From: Okeania sp. KiyG1
Lineage (GTDB): Bacteria; Cyanobacteriota; Cyanobacteriia; Cyanobacteriales; Microcoleaceae
Assembly: GCF_014132355.1 (NCBI RefSeq)
Contig: NZ_BLZO01000011.1
Location: forward strand, 62,001 to 126,000
Direction: 5' to 3'
Length of the DNA stretch: 64,000 nucleotides
Part shown: one piece after another, positions 1 to 9,239 of the stretch
Layout: each line of letters begins with the position of its first letter
Position numbering within the stretch: the first letter of the stretch is position 1
Made by a program: the position numbers and the translations under genes
The notes under the pieces: model-generated
Told to the model about the DNA's origin: nothing
Database searches by the model: none
The model's input: only the letters and a program-made list of their open reading frames with translations

Positions 1-1
1 C

Positions 2-184
2 CAGCTATGTAATACTTATGATGTAGAACATCAGAATATATATTCTTGGCAGCAATTACAAAAACTTTTAAAGACTCTACCTAGTAGTGGAATAAGAGTT
101 TTAGAATTACAAACAAACCGCCAACTAGATGCTAGATGGCGGTTAGATAATTTAGATAAATTTGCAGCAGATTTATTGCTATAG
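2..184 (+). CDS. menD: MenD C-terminus (partial, cut by window edge)
   Basis: The first 60 codons are open from the window edge to a TAG at 182-184. The peptide contains YDVEHQNIYSWQQL and SSGIRVLELQTNR, which match the C-terminal end of 2-succinyl-5-enolpyruvyl-6-hydroxy-3-cyclohexene-1-carboxylate synthase, the ThDP enzyme of menaquinone/phylloquinone synthesis. In cyanobacteria this pathway makes the phylloquinone of photosystem I. The catalytic domains lie outside the window, so only the family assignment can be judged. menB of the same pathway lies 12 kb away on the other strand. Confidence 0.75.
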   Translation, partial: QLCNTYDVEHQNIYSWQQLQKLLKTLPSSGIRVLELQTNRQLDARWRLDNLDKFAADLLL

Positions 185-477
185 CAGAAGGAAGAAGGAA
201 GAAGAAAGAAGGAAGAAGGAAAAGTATTACTTTGTCTGAGTTTTAAGCTATAGGTAAGCATTTCCTCCGGAATGCTGCGCAAACAGCTGTCAGCTATTAG
301 CTAGCCTCCTATGGTCGGAACTGCGTTAACAGCTATTAATTTTGGGGAAGGTAAAAATAATTTAGAAATTGAGACAGAATAAAAGTTACTGTTAAAGTTC
401 CCTTCCTAAACCTTAGAAGTAATTATTCATTACTAATTGCTTATAGCTGACTGCTAATAGCTGAATGCTTACAGTTA
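184..477. repeat. Intergenic repeats: GAAGGAA heptamers and dispersed palindrome
   Basis: No gene seen. A (GAAGGAA)n short tandem repeat starts at about 186. The dispersed palindrome GTAAGCATTTCCTCCGGAAT...GCGCAAACAGC follows at 253-300. This palindrome recurs many times in the window (for example 27448, 28130, 37880, 49505 and 50315). The TTA just before 478 is the target duplication of the adjacent insertion sequence. Confidence 0.6.
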
Positions 478-1389
478 GAGACTGTTTGTAAAACAAATCT
501 TAAGAACAGCCAGATTTTTTAGCACTAAGCCTTCGTAAGATTAATCTAATCATTGCAGTGTAAATCAGAGCTTCACTAATCTCTGGTAGTTGTTCATAGT
601 CGAGAACTAAACGTCGGTTGTGAAGTAGCCATGCAAAAGTTCTCTCTACTACCCATCGCCTGGGCAAGACTTCAAATTCTTTACTGTTGCGCTTGATTAT
701 TTCCACTTGTGCTGAAATCAGCTGTGCGATCGCTAGCTGAAATTTCGGTCCACTATAACCAGAGTCAGCCCAAATTAATTCTATGCGAGAAATATTATCA
801 GCCTGTTCCATGACCAATGCCATAGCTCCCAAGCGTTCTCCCATATTTGCTTCACGCTCCTTGTACCCCTAGTAGTAACCCTTGAGTATCAACCAATATA
901 TGACGCTTACGGCCTTTTACTTTTTTGCCGCCATCATAGCCATATACCTCCCCCTTTTTGCCGTTGTTTTTACCGATTGAGAATCGACAACTGCTGCAGT
1001 AGGTTCTCGGTGTCGTGTTTCAAGTATTCTTGTTTCTCGCCGTAGAGTATGATTTATTTCCTCCCAAACACCATGTCGTTGCCATTTACGTACATTCAGT
1101 TGATACAGTTTGCCAAGGTGGTAGATCATGGGGCAAAGAACGCCAATGACAACCAGAATAAAGGATATAGAAGATACCATTAACTACTTCTGTGAGATTA
1201 GCGTTTGGTTTTGGCCCTCGTTTTTGAGGTTTGGGTAGCAAAGGTTCTAGTAGTTCCCACTCGCGATCGCTTAGGTCACTGGCATAAGATTTTCGGGACA
1301 TTGATTTGACACTTATCATTGATTTTTTTATTTTCCTACCTTAAATACCTCTTCATGGCCATCTTTAGCTTTTTTTTACAAACAGTCTC
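478..1389 (-). mobile_element. IS5-type insertion sequence, 912 bp, with TTA target duplication
   Basis: The ends are imperfect inverted repeats: GAGACTGTTTGTAAAA at 478, with its complement ending at 1389. The element is flanked by a 3-bp direct repeat TTA at 475-477 and 1390-1392. A 3-bp TNA-type duplication fits the IS1031/ISL2-like groups of the IS5 family. The intact ends and duplication mean the boundaries are well defined even though the transposase is broken. Confidence 0.75.
500..1301 (-). pseudogene. IS5-family DDE transposase, broken into three frames
   Basis: Three consecutive pieces in different frames make one transposase. The N-terminal piece (from about 1301) has YASDLSDREWELLEPLLP and GCHWRSLPHDLPPWQTV. 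The middle piece (about 917-1130) has YQLNVRKWQRHGVWEEI and the first catalytic region [11 protein letters not shown]. The C-terminal piece (500-844) has ELIWADSGYSG and the RRWVVERTFAWLLHNRRL region that carries the last acidic residue in this family. At least two frameshifts separate the pieces, so it is probably inactive unless programmed frameshifting is used, which this group does use at one site. Confidence 0.75.
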
Positions 1390-1392
1390 TTA

Positions 1393-1852
1393 TAGTCATT
1401 CCAGTTAAGATTGAAACAAGGGTTTCTTGCCTTGAAAGAGTTTCAGCTGAAAAAGTGTTTCAGTCTTATTCAGAATGACTATAGAGGAAGTAGTCAGATA
1501 TTTTATCCCTTAATTTTTCTGCAATTATAGCAATGTGCGCTGGCATATTTACACATTATTTTTTGTACACCTTTTCGCTTACTGCATTTTAAGCTGGACA
1601 TTGTAAATACCTGAGCGCTCATTGCTATATTATGCCCAAAATCCTAACTTTTTGGTCGTTCAAGCTTAAAAATTTGCACTTTTGTACAGCGAAAAAAAGC
1701 TAAAACTTTTACCTGTCAATGCCTTTATATTTAATCAGCAAGCCTTAATTATTAATTATTAATTATTAATTATTAATTGTTGAAAGTTCCCTATTTCCTA
1801 GCGCATAATCCTATAATAATTTAATTTTTCTTACTCTCAAATAATCCAAAAT
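1393..1852. repeat. Intergenic region with an eroded MITE and a heptamer repeat
   Basis: No gene seen. An inverted repeat TAGTCATTC...GAATGACTA spans about 1393-1482. From about 1485 to 1748 lies an eroded copy of the element whose ends read TTAGGGTTTGCTGA / TCAGCAAACCCTAA; only its right end (AATCAGCAAGCCTTAA) is clear. The heptamer ATTAATT is repeated at about 1747-1780, downstream of the glutaredoxin gene. Confidence 0.5.
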
Positions 1853-2170
1853 TTATACAGCAGCAGGCTTACTCAATAAAGGATCTAACTCACCCTTTCC
1901 ATCTAAAGCATAAATCTCATCACAGCCACCAATATGTTGGTCATTGATAAAAATCTGTGGCACAGTACGATATCCATTCGCACGTTCAGCCATAGTATTC
2001 CTGGCAGCTGCATTGCCATCTATTTTGTATTCTGTATAGTTGACACCTTTCCACCACAGCAAAAGTTTTGCCCTGATACAATAGGGACAAGTTTGCCAAG
2101 TATAAATTTCAACGTTAGCCTTGATTTTTTCTGGATGACGACCAAGAATAGGATTAATAAAATCAAACAT
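1853..2170 (-). CDS. grxC: Glutaredoxin 3 (GrxC-type dithiol glutaredoxin)
   Basis: The product is a 105-residue dithiol glutaredoxin that reduces protein and glutathione mixed disulfides with electrons from glutathione. The CPYC active site is at residues 28-31, the cis-proline motif YRTVPQIFIN at about 67-76, and the GGCDEI glutathione-binding turn follows. The N-terminus has about 17 residues more than the minimal fold (MFDFINPILGRHPEKIK), as seen in other cyanobacterial GrxC proteins. In many cyanobacteria it sits next to gshB, but no gshB is visible here. The start ATG at 2170 has only a weak purine-rich upstream sequence. Confidence 0.9.
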   Translation of the reverse strand: MFDFINPILGRHPEKIKANVEIYTWQTCPYCIRAKLLLWWKGVNYTEYKIDGNAAARNTMAERANGYRTVPQIFINDQHIGGCDEIYALDGKGELDPLLSKPAAV

Positions 2171-2686
2171 TTTTAGTAATTAGCCCTAGTAATAAATTAG
2201 CAAGTTTAGATACTTTTTAACGTATTTTTCGAGAAAATTGCAACCACTTAACCTAACCTTCTGCCCTCTTTAGCAATTTTATGACTTGATAAAAAGTGTC
2301 TTTTTTATAAAAATATCTATAAATATTTTGCTCAATATTTTTGTATTAGATCGTATCTGGTTGAATACTGATAAATAAGAATAAGGGAGCAGGGAGTGGG
2401 GAGCAGGAAGAATGAGAAAGATTTGCCATTGAAGTGAGAGAATAGTTTTTTTATCGCTAATTAAACAGACATGATATTGTACTAACCTTAGTAACTATTT
2501 ACTATAAATACTCTGTTATATATTCCCGAAAGCTATATTTAAAGTACAGTAATGATTGACTCAAAAATTAATATCGATATCTTGTGGGTTTAGCCCTCAT
2601 CTTCATTTGTGTTTGCATTTTATTTCTCATGTATAATTCTCGGGAAATTTGAGAAAAATAATGAGCTGTAAATACTAAATTAACCA

Positions 2687-2827
2687 TCAAAAAATTAAGG
2701 CAAAAGTCAGCTTCAAAACGTTGTAAATATTTAATTCATTGAAGACCGTCAAGAGGGCAAAGAAAACGGAACAAAGACCAAATCCAGAAGCAAAAGAACT
2801 GAGAATTAGCCAGCGTAATTTAGACAT
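2687..2827 (-). CDS. Possible 46-residue membrane peptide
   Basis: The short ORF begins MSKLRWLILSSFASGFGLCS and continues with a strongly hydrophobic stretch (VFFALLTVF), a short polar break, then another hydrophobic end. It looks like one or two membrane segments. There is an ATG start but no good Shine-Dalgarno sequence. The rest of the 2171-3327 interval is AT-rich with no other gene visible. It is not a family I recognise and may be a chance ORF or a fragment of a longer decayed membrane protein. Confidence 0.3.
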   Translation of the reverse strand: MSKLRWLILSSFASGFGLCSVFFALLTVFNELNIYNVLKLTFALIF

Positions 2828-3327
2828 AATTAAGTTAATAAATATTTAATGAAAGCAGAAGGCATAAATTTTACTTGTAATTGAATCATAAATTAGCTTA
2901 AGTTTAATAGTCATTATGAGTAAGTCCTATAATCACTTTTAGCTGATTTAACTTGAGGAAAAGCAAATCTAAGTTATTTATAGCAGGAAGCATGAAAAAA
3001 CAGGAAAAACATTCCCCTGTCTAAAGATGATTATCACTCTATGTCCTAACCTATCTATCTATTGCCATATAGTATATAGCCCAGTCTGATAACTATGCCA
3101 ATACTGCAATCTCAGTATTTTTGAACAAAATTGTGTAATTTAACAGAAAAATGCCTTGACAGATTATACTTACAACACTTTTCATTTAAGTAGACTACAA
3201 AATTCTCTTGGATTAGGGAGTATCCATTAGCAGGCCACTGTAGTCTATATATTTGAAAATCGCTATAATATCCATCAAGGCTCAAAGTATTGCCAAAATA
3301 TCAGCACATTTAGGAAATAAACAAAAC

Positions 3328-4095
3328 TTACATTTTGTCAAGTTGTTTACGCAAATCTTCCAGTTCAGCATCAACCTCCGATTTTTCTGCTGAACCCTGA
3401 TTTGACGCGGGTAGTTGATTCTGACTTACAGAACCTCCAGAGAGTTGTGCCTTCATCGCCGCTAACTCATCATCAACATCACTACTAGCTTCCAATTTTC
3501 GGAAATCTTCTTCCAAACCACTGCCACCAGCTAACTCTGCTGCAGCTTGGGAGCGAGCCTCCATTTGTAAAACCTTTTCTTCCATCCTATCAAAAGCTGC
3601 CATTGCCCCGCTCGTATTCAGAGAACCCATTGTATTATTGAGTTGCTCCTGAGTTTTAGCCGCAGTCATTCGCGCTTTCAGCACATCCTTCTTAGCCTTA
3701 GCTTCAGAAATCTTACCTTCCAAAGCTGTTAAATTCCGCTTTAAAACTTCTACCTGACTTGTTTGACTGTCCAAAGATACTTTTACAGTGTCTGCTGTCT
3801 CAGAATAAGTCTTCTTACGCTGTAGAGCTTCCTTGGCCAAATTTTCATCTCCCTTTTGTAGAGCTAACTGTGCCCGGGAGTACCATTGATTAGCTTGAGA
3901 TTGAGCTTGATTATATTGTTGTTGGCTACGTTTCTGAGTAGCAATAGCACTAGCAACAGCCTGACGCAACTGGACCAAATCTTCTTGCATATCAATAATA
4001 GACTGCTCTAGCACCTTCTCAGGATCTTCAGCTTTACTTACCATGTCATTAACATTAGCTCTGACAAGGCGACCAATTCTATCAAATAATCCCAT
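3328..4095 (-). CDS. vipp1: Vipp1/IM30, thylakoid membrane ESCRT-III-like protein
   Basis: The 255-residue protein starts MGLFDRIGRLVRANVNDMVS, the amphipathic helix 0 of the PspA/IM30 family, followed by the long coiled-coil of the family (about 25-220). Vipp1 has a C-terminal extension absent from PspA. Here the tail after about residue 220 ends VDAELEDLRKQLDKM, typical of that extension, so I call this copy Vipp1. Family members assemble on the inner face of membranes and support thylakoid biogenesis and stress repair. A ribosome site AAAGGA precedes the ATG. A second, PspA-like paralogue lies upstream on the same strand, separated by repeats. Confidence 0.9.
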   Translation of the reverse strand: MGLFDRIGRLVRANVNDMVSKAEDPEKVLEQSIIDMQEDLVQLRQAVASAIATQKRSQQQYNQAQSQANQWYSRAQLALQKGDENLAKEALQRKKTYSETADTVKVSLDSQTSQVEVLKRNLTALEGKISEAKAKKDVLKARMTAAKTQEQLNNTMGSLNTSGAMAAFDRMEEKVLQMEARSQAAAELAGGSGLEEDFRKLEASSDVDDELAAMKAQLSGGSVSQNQLPASNQGSAEKSEVDAELEDLRKQLDKM

Positions 4096-4671
4096 AATTT
4101 TATTTTTCCTTTGATGTTTAACTTAGCTTCTAGCTCTTACTGGCCAATACTAACTACTATAGGCCAAATTTTTCATTTATATAGATAAGGAGACTCTCCC
4201 CATAGCTATATATTCATTTTAAGTCTTTCTTTCTCCGCAAACTACCGCTTAACTCAACTTACTCAAGCTTACTCAAAAACCTGAAAGCTTAGTTGAACAC
4301 AAGTGGATCGACCACCACAGGGTTAAACGGCAAACCCTTTATTCCTTGGTCGAAGACATCAGAAATTACTTTTTAATTATATTAATGGAGATAATTTTCT
4401 ACTCGACTATTTCGTTTGTGAGTTAATTTTTTTAACCGATGAGAATGACATTTATTATGGTTAGTTTTTATTGAAATAAAATAAACGACTAAAAAGTCGC
4501 CCGCTTATGGGCGAGGCTTTAAACCCAATTTTCTGGTAAGTGGTTGAAAAGGCGTACAAATAATTATTCTGTTTTTCTCGGACTTGAACATCAATCGATA
4601 CCTGTTTAATTTGCTGTTGGCAATTCCCCTCCCGTTAAATCAGACGTTATAACAGGAGACCCCTTGCCAAA
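4096..4671. repeat. Repeat-rich gap with two IS605-type end hairpins
   Basis: No gene seen between the two PspA-family genes. A hairpin GTCGCCCGC...GGGCGAGGC followed by TTTAAACCC lies at about 4495-4545, like the end of the tnpB element near 12.15 kb. A second hairpin end, CTCCCGTTAAATC with its partner GGAG, lies at about 4628-4665, like the ends at 13.24 and 61.97 kb. These are scars or miniature copies of transposable elements inserted right behind the pspA-like gene. Confidence 0.5.
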
Positions 4672-5357
4672 TCAAGTTGGATTTTGAGAATTAGTTCCTC
4701 TAGGCAACATTTCCGCCTTCATCGCCTCCAACTCAGCCTCAATATCATTACCCTCTTCCAAAGAAGCAAATTGTTTTTCTAAACTATCAGTTCCCAACTC
4801 AGCGATCGCCTCAGACTTAGCCTCAAGCTGCATTACTTTCTCTTCCATTTTCTCAAAAGCACTCAAAGCATTACCAGTATTCACAGTGCCCAAAATTTCA
4901 TTTAACTTTTCCGAGGCCTTAGCAGAACGTGCCCTAGCAATATACATATTCTTTTTAGTTTGGCCTCACTAATTTTTTGTTCCAACTGTCTCATATTTTG
5001 CTTCAGCTTTTCCATTACCTGTTTTTGCTGTTCCACCTGAACTTTCATCGCTGTAGCAGTTTCTTGGTATGACTTGCGCCTAGTTAGAGCTTCCCGTGCC
5101 AAATTTTCCTGGCCTTTTTGCAAAGCCAACTGCGCTCTCCTATACCATTCATCTGCAGTAGACTGAGCTTGAGAATATTGTCGTTCAGTACGTTTTTGAG
5201 TAGCGATCGCCTGTGCCACTGCCTGACGTAGTTTCACCAGGTCATTTTGCATCTCTGTCACTGTCTGCTCCAGAACCTTCTCTGGATCTTCCGCACCAGA
5301 AATTAAAGTATTAACATTAGCACGAATTACCCGCCAAACACGGTCTAAAAGTCCCAT
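4672..5357 (-). pseudogene. PspA-family protein, interrupted by one frameshift
   Basis: The two ORFs (start 5357, end 4672) join into one PspA/IM30-type protein of about 228 residues. The N-terminal part has MGLLDRVWRVIRANVNTLIS and the coiled-coil up to EQKISEAK. The C-terminal part resumes with MYIARARSAKASEKLNEI and ends without the Vipp1 tail, so it is PspA-like. The break is a missing A in the run at about 4958-4962; adding it restores AKTKKNMYIARAR. The ATG has a good GAGGGA site. If the frameshift is a sequencing error, this is an intact PspA next to Vipp1; if real, the truncated product loses its last helices. Confidence 0.8.
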
Positions 5358-5482
5358 AAAGACTATCCCTCTTCATTATTATTTATTATATTGTGATATT
5401 ATCTATAAGCAGGGAACAAGGAACAGAGAACAGGAAAAAGTGGGAAAAACATTTCCCTTGATTTGGATCATCATCCGCATAA

Positions 5483-5674
5483 TATAGAATCCGGTTGAAT
5501 AGTTATTGTATAGTTGGGAGTAGGGGACCCACCCTAACCCCGACCGTGGAGGGAAGAGGGGAGTGGGGGAGTAGGGGAGCAGCAGGGAAGTAGGGGAGTA
5601 GGGGAGATTAAAGGCTTGAAGTAATTATAGAAATTATCAACTATCAACATATACTATATAACCGGATTCTATAT
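5483..5674. repeat. MITE-like inverted repeat element
   Basis: ATATAGAATCCGGTTGA at the left and ATAACCGGATTCTATAT at the right form terminal inverted repeats around about 160 bp of G-rich AGTAGGGGAG-type sequence. Single ends of the same kind (AGAATCTGGTTAT) recur near 13.63, 13.73, 13.84 and 55.49 kb. No coding potential is visible. Confidence 0.55.
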
Positions 5675-5701
5675 AAGTCCTAAACTAGCTGTCTATTGCT
5701 A

Positions 5702-6960
5702 TAGTTAATTGAGTGACATACTCCCACACTAACCTTGCGGTATAGTGTGGGCTTCTCGTTTCCCAGTCCCGGTACCCCGTCGGACAAGCGCGTGCTTTAA
5801 GGACGGAATGCCCTACCGCCCTATTTTTGATATTTATTGCTGCATTCACATCACGATCGATCGCAATACCGCAATGCGGACAAGAATGAGTTCGTATGTT
5901 TAATTTTTTGGGAACTTTTTTTCCACAGTTTGAGCAATTTTGGCTGGTATTTTTGGGGTTCACTGCTATAGTTTTCTGTCCAGCATTTTCGGCTTTGACA
6001 GTTAAAATAGTTAGAAATTGTCCCCAGCCAGCATCATTAATTGATTTACTCAAACGAGTCTTTGCTAGCCCTTTAATGTTTAAATTTTCATGGGCGATAA
6101 CTTCGGCTTTTGATAACAATTCATTAGCTGTTTTGAAATGAAAGTCTTTACGTTTATCGGCTACCTTTTTGTGTTGTTTCGCTACAGACAGAAGAGCTTT
6201 TAACCATCTTTTACTACCTTTCTTTTTACGAGATAAACGTTTCTGTAGAGTCTTTAATCGCTGCTGAGATTTTCGATAGTATTGGGGTATGGGGACAGAT
6301 TCTCCTTCACTTGTTACTAAGAATTCCTTCAGTCCCATATCAATTCCCAGAGTGTTTTTTAATGTAGGTTCAACTTTAGTTGTTAAAGCTGGAACTGATT
6401 TGTCTTCTAGGGATAAAGTTACATAATAACCATCTACTTTACGGCTAATTGTTACTGTTTTAATTTGAAAACCTTCTGGTATTGGACGATGCTGAATTAA
6501 CTTTACTTTTCCTATTTTGGGCAAATTAATCTGATTTCCTTCAATACAGTTAAGTTTGATTTGAGGATAAGTAAAACTGCGATAACGTCCTTTTCCTTTA
6601 AACCTTGGTTTGCCTAATCGCTGCCCGTTTTTATCTGCTTTAAACCACAAGCACAAAAGCTAGTTTTACCCGTTTAATGCAATCCTGGCATACCTGAGAA
6701 TGAATTAATTTGTACTCCCGAAATTTATCTTTGGTATTGACCAAATCCTTTTTCTGAGAGTAATAATCTGGATTATCTCTTAGTTGAGGAATTGGCATCA
6801 CTAAGGGGCAAGCGTTAACCGGACAACAGTTTTCTGACCACCATGAGAACCGCTCGCCTAATCTATAGTTGTACTGCCGACGTAACAATTCTAACCACAG
6901 TTCTATTGTGGCTATTTGTTCTTTGTTCGGCCTTAACTTGTATTGGTAGGCAGTGCGCAT
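5702..6960 (-). pseudogene. tnpB: TnpB (RNA-guided nuclease family), one frameshift
   Basis: Two ORFs join into a TnpB of about 400 residues. The N-terminal piece (6960-6640) starts MRTAYQYKLRPNKEQIATIE. The C-terminal piece carries the RuvC-like catalytic motifs GIDMGLKEF and [10 protein letters not shown], the zinc finger [11 protein letters not shown]...CPHCG, and [11 protein letters not shown] with the last aspartate. The break near 6655 (KRVKLAF / [10 protein letters not shown]) is a one-base loss in a T run. TnpB proteins are guided by an RNA from the element end to cut DNA and favour element retention. All three acidic residues are present, so only the frameshift argues against function. 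Confidence 0.8.
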
Positions 6961-7003
6961 ATCTGCTTTAACTTAGTGTATGCTTTTATTTTAACACCAA
7001 ATT

Positions 7004-7434
7004 TTGAAAATGACAACTAATATGCAATCGGATTTTGTATCAAGTGGTCGTTCAGTGTCAGATTTAAAAGCCCATTTAATCTTAACAACCAAATACAGGA
7101 AAGATGTTTTTACAGCATCAATGCTGGCTCGCTTAAATAAAATTTTGGAAGAATTATTAATTAAATGGGAGTGTAAATTAGTAGAATTTAATGGGGAAGA
7201 AAACCACGTTCATATTTTGTTTCAGTATCATCCCAACGTTATGTTAAGCAAGCTAGTTAATAACGTTAAAACAGTTACAAGCCGACGATTAAGAAAAGAA
7301 TTTTCAGCAACATTTTAATGCTATTTACTGGATGCGATGTTTTATGGAATGGCTCTTATTTTATTGCTTCTTGCGGTGGGGTAACAATTTCCACTTTGAA
7401 AAAGTACATTGAAAATCAGAAAACCCCAGAATAA
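7004..7434 (+). pseudogene. tnpA: IS200-type TnpA (Y1 HUH transposase), frameshifted
   Basis: The first 104 residues are in one frame and hold the HUH motif in ENHVHILFQYHP. The remainder needs two further frames: QQHFNAIYWMRCF, then WNGSYFIASCGGVTISTLKKYIENQKTPE ending at 7434, which holds the expected catalytic tyrosine (KKYIENQ). All parts of a single-strand Y1 transposase are therefore present, but two frameshifts (near 7310 and 7345) split them. As sequenced it could not mobilise this element or the miniature elements in the window. Confidence 0.75.
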
Positions 7435-7535
7435 TATTGTAAATTAGTGGGACATCTCCTCCCACTAATTTACCGCCAAGTAGTCTCACACCAAATTAAA
7501 ATTATGGTGTGAGGCTTCTTGGCGGGTCAGCTAAA

Positions 7536-7916
7536 AAAATAGGGCGCTGTTGAATCAAGGAAGGAATGAATTTTTGGGAATTAGGTCAATCTTAGCAAAG
7601 TTTAAGAGGAAGACAAAGCTCACTTCAATGTATCCAGTTGATTATTTTTTCAGTAGTTAGTAGTTATATTGAAATCCATATCAGTCTAGTTAAAATATCA
7701 GCCACATCATATTAACTATTAGTTCAATAGACATAGGCACAGTCGTCAAAAATCAAATCAATTATCAGGCAAAAATCATCAATACTTTCTCCCTGTTCTG
7801 TAGGGATGTTGTATGCAACGTCCCTACAAACTCCCTACTCCCTCTTTTCTGGAGAGGTCTAATGGAGTTAAGTGTTCAATTTTGAGTGGTGATTAAAATT
7901 ACTTAGGCCAACAATT
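7536..7916. other. Intergenic region, no gene seen
   Basis: AT-rich sequence with one copy of the dispersed palindrome GTAGGGATGTTGTATGCAAC (about 7801-7828). Related palindromes occur near 18.05, 28.08 and 58.72 kb. Nothing else is recognisable. Confidence 0.5.
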
Positions 7917-9167
7917 TTAATAATTCTCACGTGGTAACTTATAATATTTCGCATTAACCTTTTCCTGCCGTAATTCTTGGAGAAATTCCTTTGCTTTTTC
8001 TGGGTCCCAAAAAGCTCCCATTTGTATCTTCATACCATTAGGGGTTTCACGAATATAAGCATCTGAGACTACTTGCTGTGCATTGTATAAAGACTCTTCA
8101 TTCACATAATCTACAACAACATAATACCAACCATTCTCTGACTGTATAGGAGTAGTTATTTGAGAACTGTCTACTGTTGGAGATGGCACTGGAGAAGATG
8201 GAGTAGTTACAACAGATTGTTGATTAGCAGATTGAGTAGACTGAGGTAATAAGGTGCTGCTGAGATTATCAAGTTCTGCACCTGGTTTATAAGTAGGTTG
8301 TGCCACAGTATTAGAACTTCCCGATATTGGAGGTGGTACCGCAGGTCTTAATGTGGCAGTGGGAGATGGAAACTGGCTAGGTTGAGGATTAACATTACTT
8401 AGGGTGTTCAAATCTAAATCTACAAATTCTTGAGATGCCAAGTCAGGAGATTTTGGTAAAGGTTGCTCTTCTCTATTTTGACCATTACCAGCAGTAGTCT
8501 CATCTGTATCTTGTTGAGCTGAAGTATTTCTTAACAAACGGTCTAAACCAAGATTTTTCAGACCTGATGGGTTCATCAGAACATAACCCAAAGTTGTACA
8601 AGAAATCAAAAACAGAAACATGGAAATTATTCCTAGAGGAGTAAACAAACTTGCTAAGTAATTAGGTTGCTCCTGACGACGCGATTTTAATTCGTCTAAA
8701 CTCTCTAGAAGTTTTTCTGAAGATTCAAGGTTGTCATCTGGCGCTGTGGAATTATCTGTATCTAATTGAGATGTCTGTTTCTGGCCATCCCGATCTTCTG
8801 CATCACCTCTGTTGGCCATAGTAAGTTCTGATGGAGTTGGAGGTTCGATCTCTACTGGTGAATTTTTGTTAGCTGAAGTATTAGATATTTTAGAGTCTTC
8901 TAGTAATGATTTTGGTTCCGATAAAGGTAATGGGGATGCTGTTTGGTCATCTCCTGGTGATACAGAAATTAATTCGGGTGTTTTATAAATTTGTTTATTA
9001 CTATTTTGCTGAGAAACTTGTAATTGTTCTGTTTGCCTGCGGTACTTGCGATATCTTGTTAATTCTGCTTCTAGTTGTACATCTAAGCTGTCCATTACAG
9101 CTTGCAAAGTGGGATTCAATTGGTCTGTAGAGCTTTTAGTGGACTTAACCAAAGAACTTTGACTCAT
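7917..9167 (-). CDS. Single-pass membrane protein with SPOR-like C-terminal domain
   Basis: The 416-residue protein has a charged, coiled N-terminal region (about 1-165), one transmembrane segment around residues 170-195 (LGIISMFLFLISCTTLGYVL), a long Pro/Ser/Gln-rich low-complexity linker, and a compact C-terminal domain of about 75 residues. That domain (GWYYVVVDYVNEESLYNAQQ ... MKIQMGAFWDPEKAKEFLQE) has the repeat pattern of SPOR-like domains, which in other bacteria bind denuded peptidoglycan. I infer a periplasmic or wall-facing C-terminus. It is divergent from the DUF721 gene with 72 bp between the starts. The function is not established. Confidence 0.65.
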   Translation of the reverse strand: MSQSSLVKSTKSSTDQLNPTLQAVMDSLDVQLEAELTRYRKYRRQTEQLQVSQQNSNKQIYKTPELISVSPGDDQTASPLPLSEPKSLLEDSKISNTSANKNSPVEIEPPTPSELTMANRGDAEDRDGQKQTSQLDTDNSTAPDDNLESSEKLLESLDELKSRRQEQPNYLASLFTPLGIISMFLFLISCTTLGYVLMNPSGLKNLGLDRLLRNTSAQQDTDETTAGNGQNREEQPLPKSPDLASQEFVDLDLNTLSNVNPQPSQFPSPTATLRPAVPPPISGSSNTVAQPTYKPGAELDNLSSTLLPQSTQSANQQSVVTTPSSPVPSPTVDSSQITTPIQSENGWYYVVVDYVNEESLYNAQQVVSDAYIRETPNGMKIQMGAFWDPEKAKEFLQELRQEKVNAKYYKLPRENY

Positions 9168-9239
9168 TTGAGAACTCCTATTACTTACTCAATACATTTT
9201 ATATTTTAGATAGAATGTCCCAACTATCGTAAAACTACT

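Larger units (their letters stand above)
5700..7535. mobile_element. IS200/IS605-type element with divergent tnpA and tnpB remnants
   Basis: The element carries tnpB on the minus strand and tnpA on the plus strand, about 40 bp apart, as in IS605. Its ends carry subterminal hairpins rather than inverted terminal repeats: CCCACACT...AGTGTGGG at 5723-5751 and, on the right, nested CCGCCAAG...CTTGGCGG (7473-7525) around TCACACC...GGTGTGA. Exact termini cannot be fixed by eye. Both genes are frameshifted. A decayed relative with the same left hairpin lies at 58.8-59.3 kb. Confidence 0.75.

Noticed and set aside
31-282. Minus-strand ORF of 83 codons
   Set aside because: It lies antisense to the menD end and reads through a GAAGGAA repeat; shadow frame.
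1934-2176. Plus-strand ORF of 80 codons
   Set aside because: Antisense shadow of the glutaredoxin gene.
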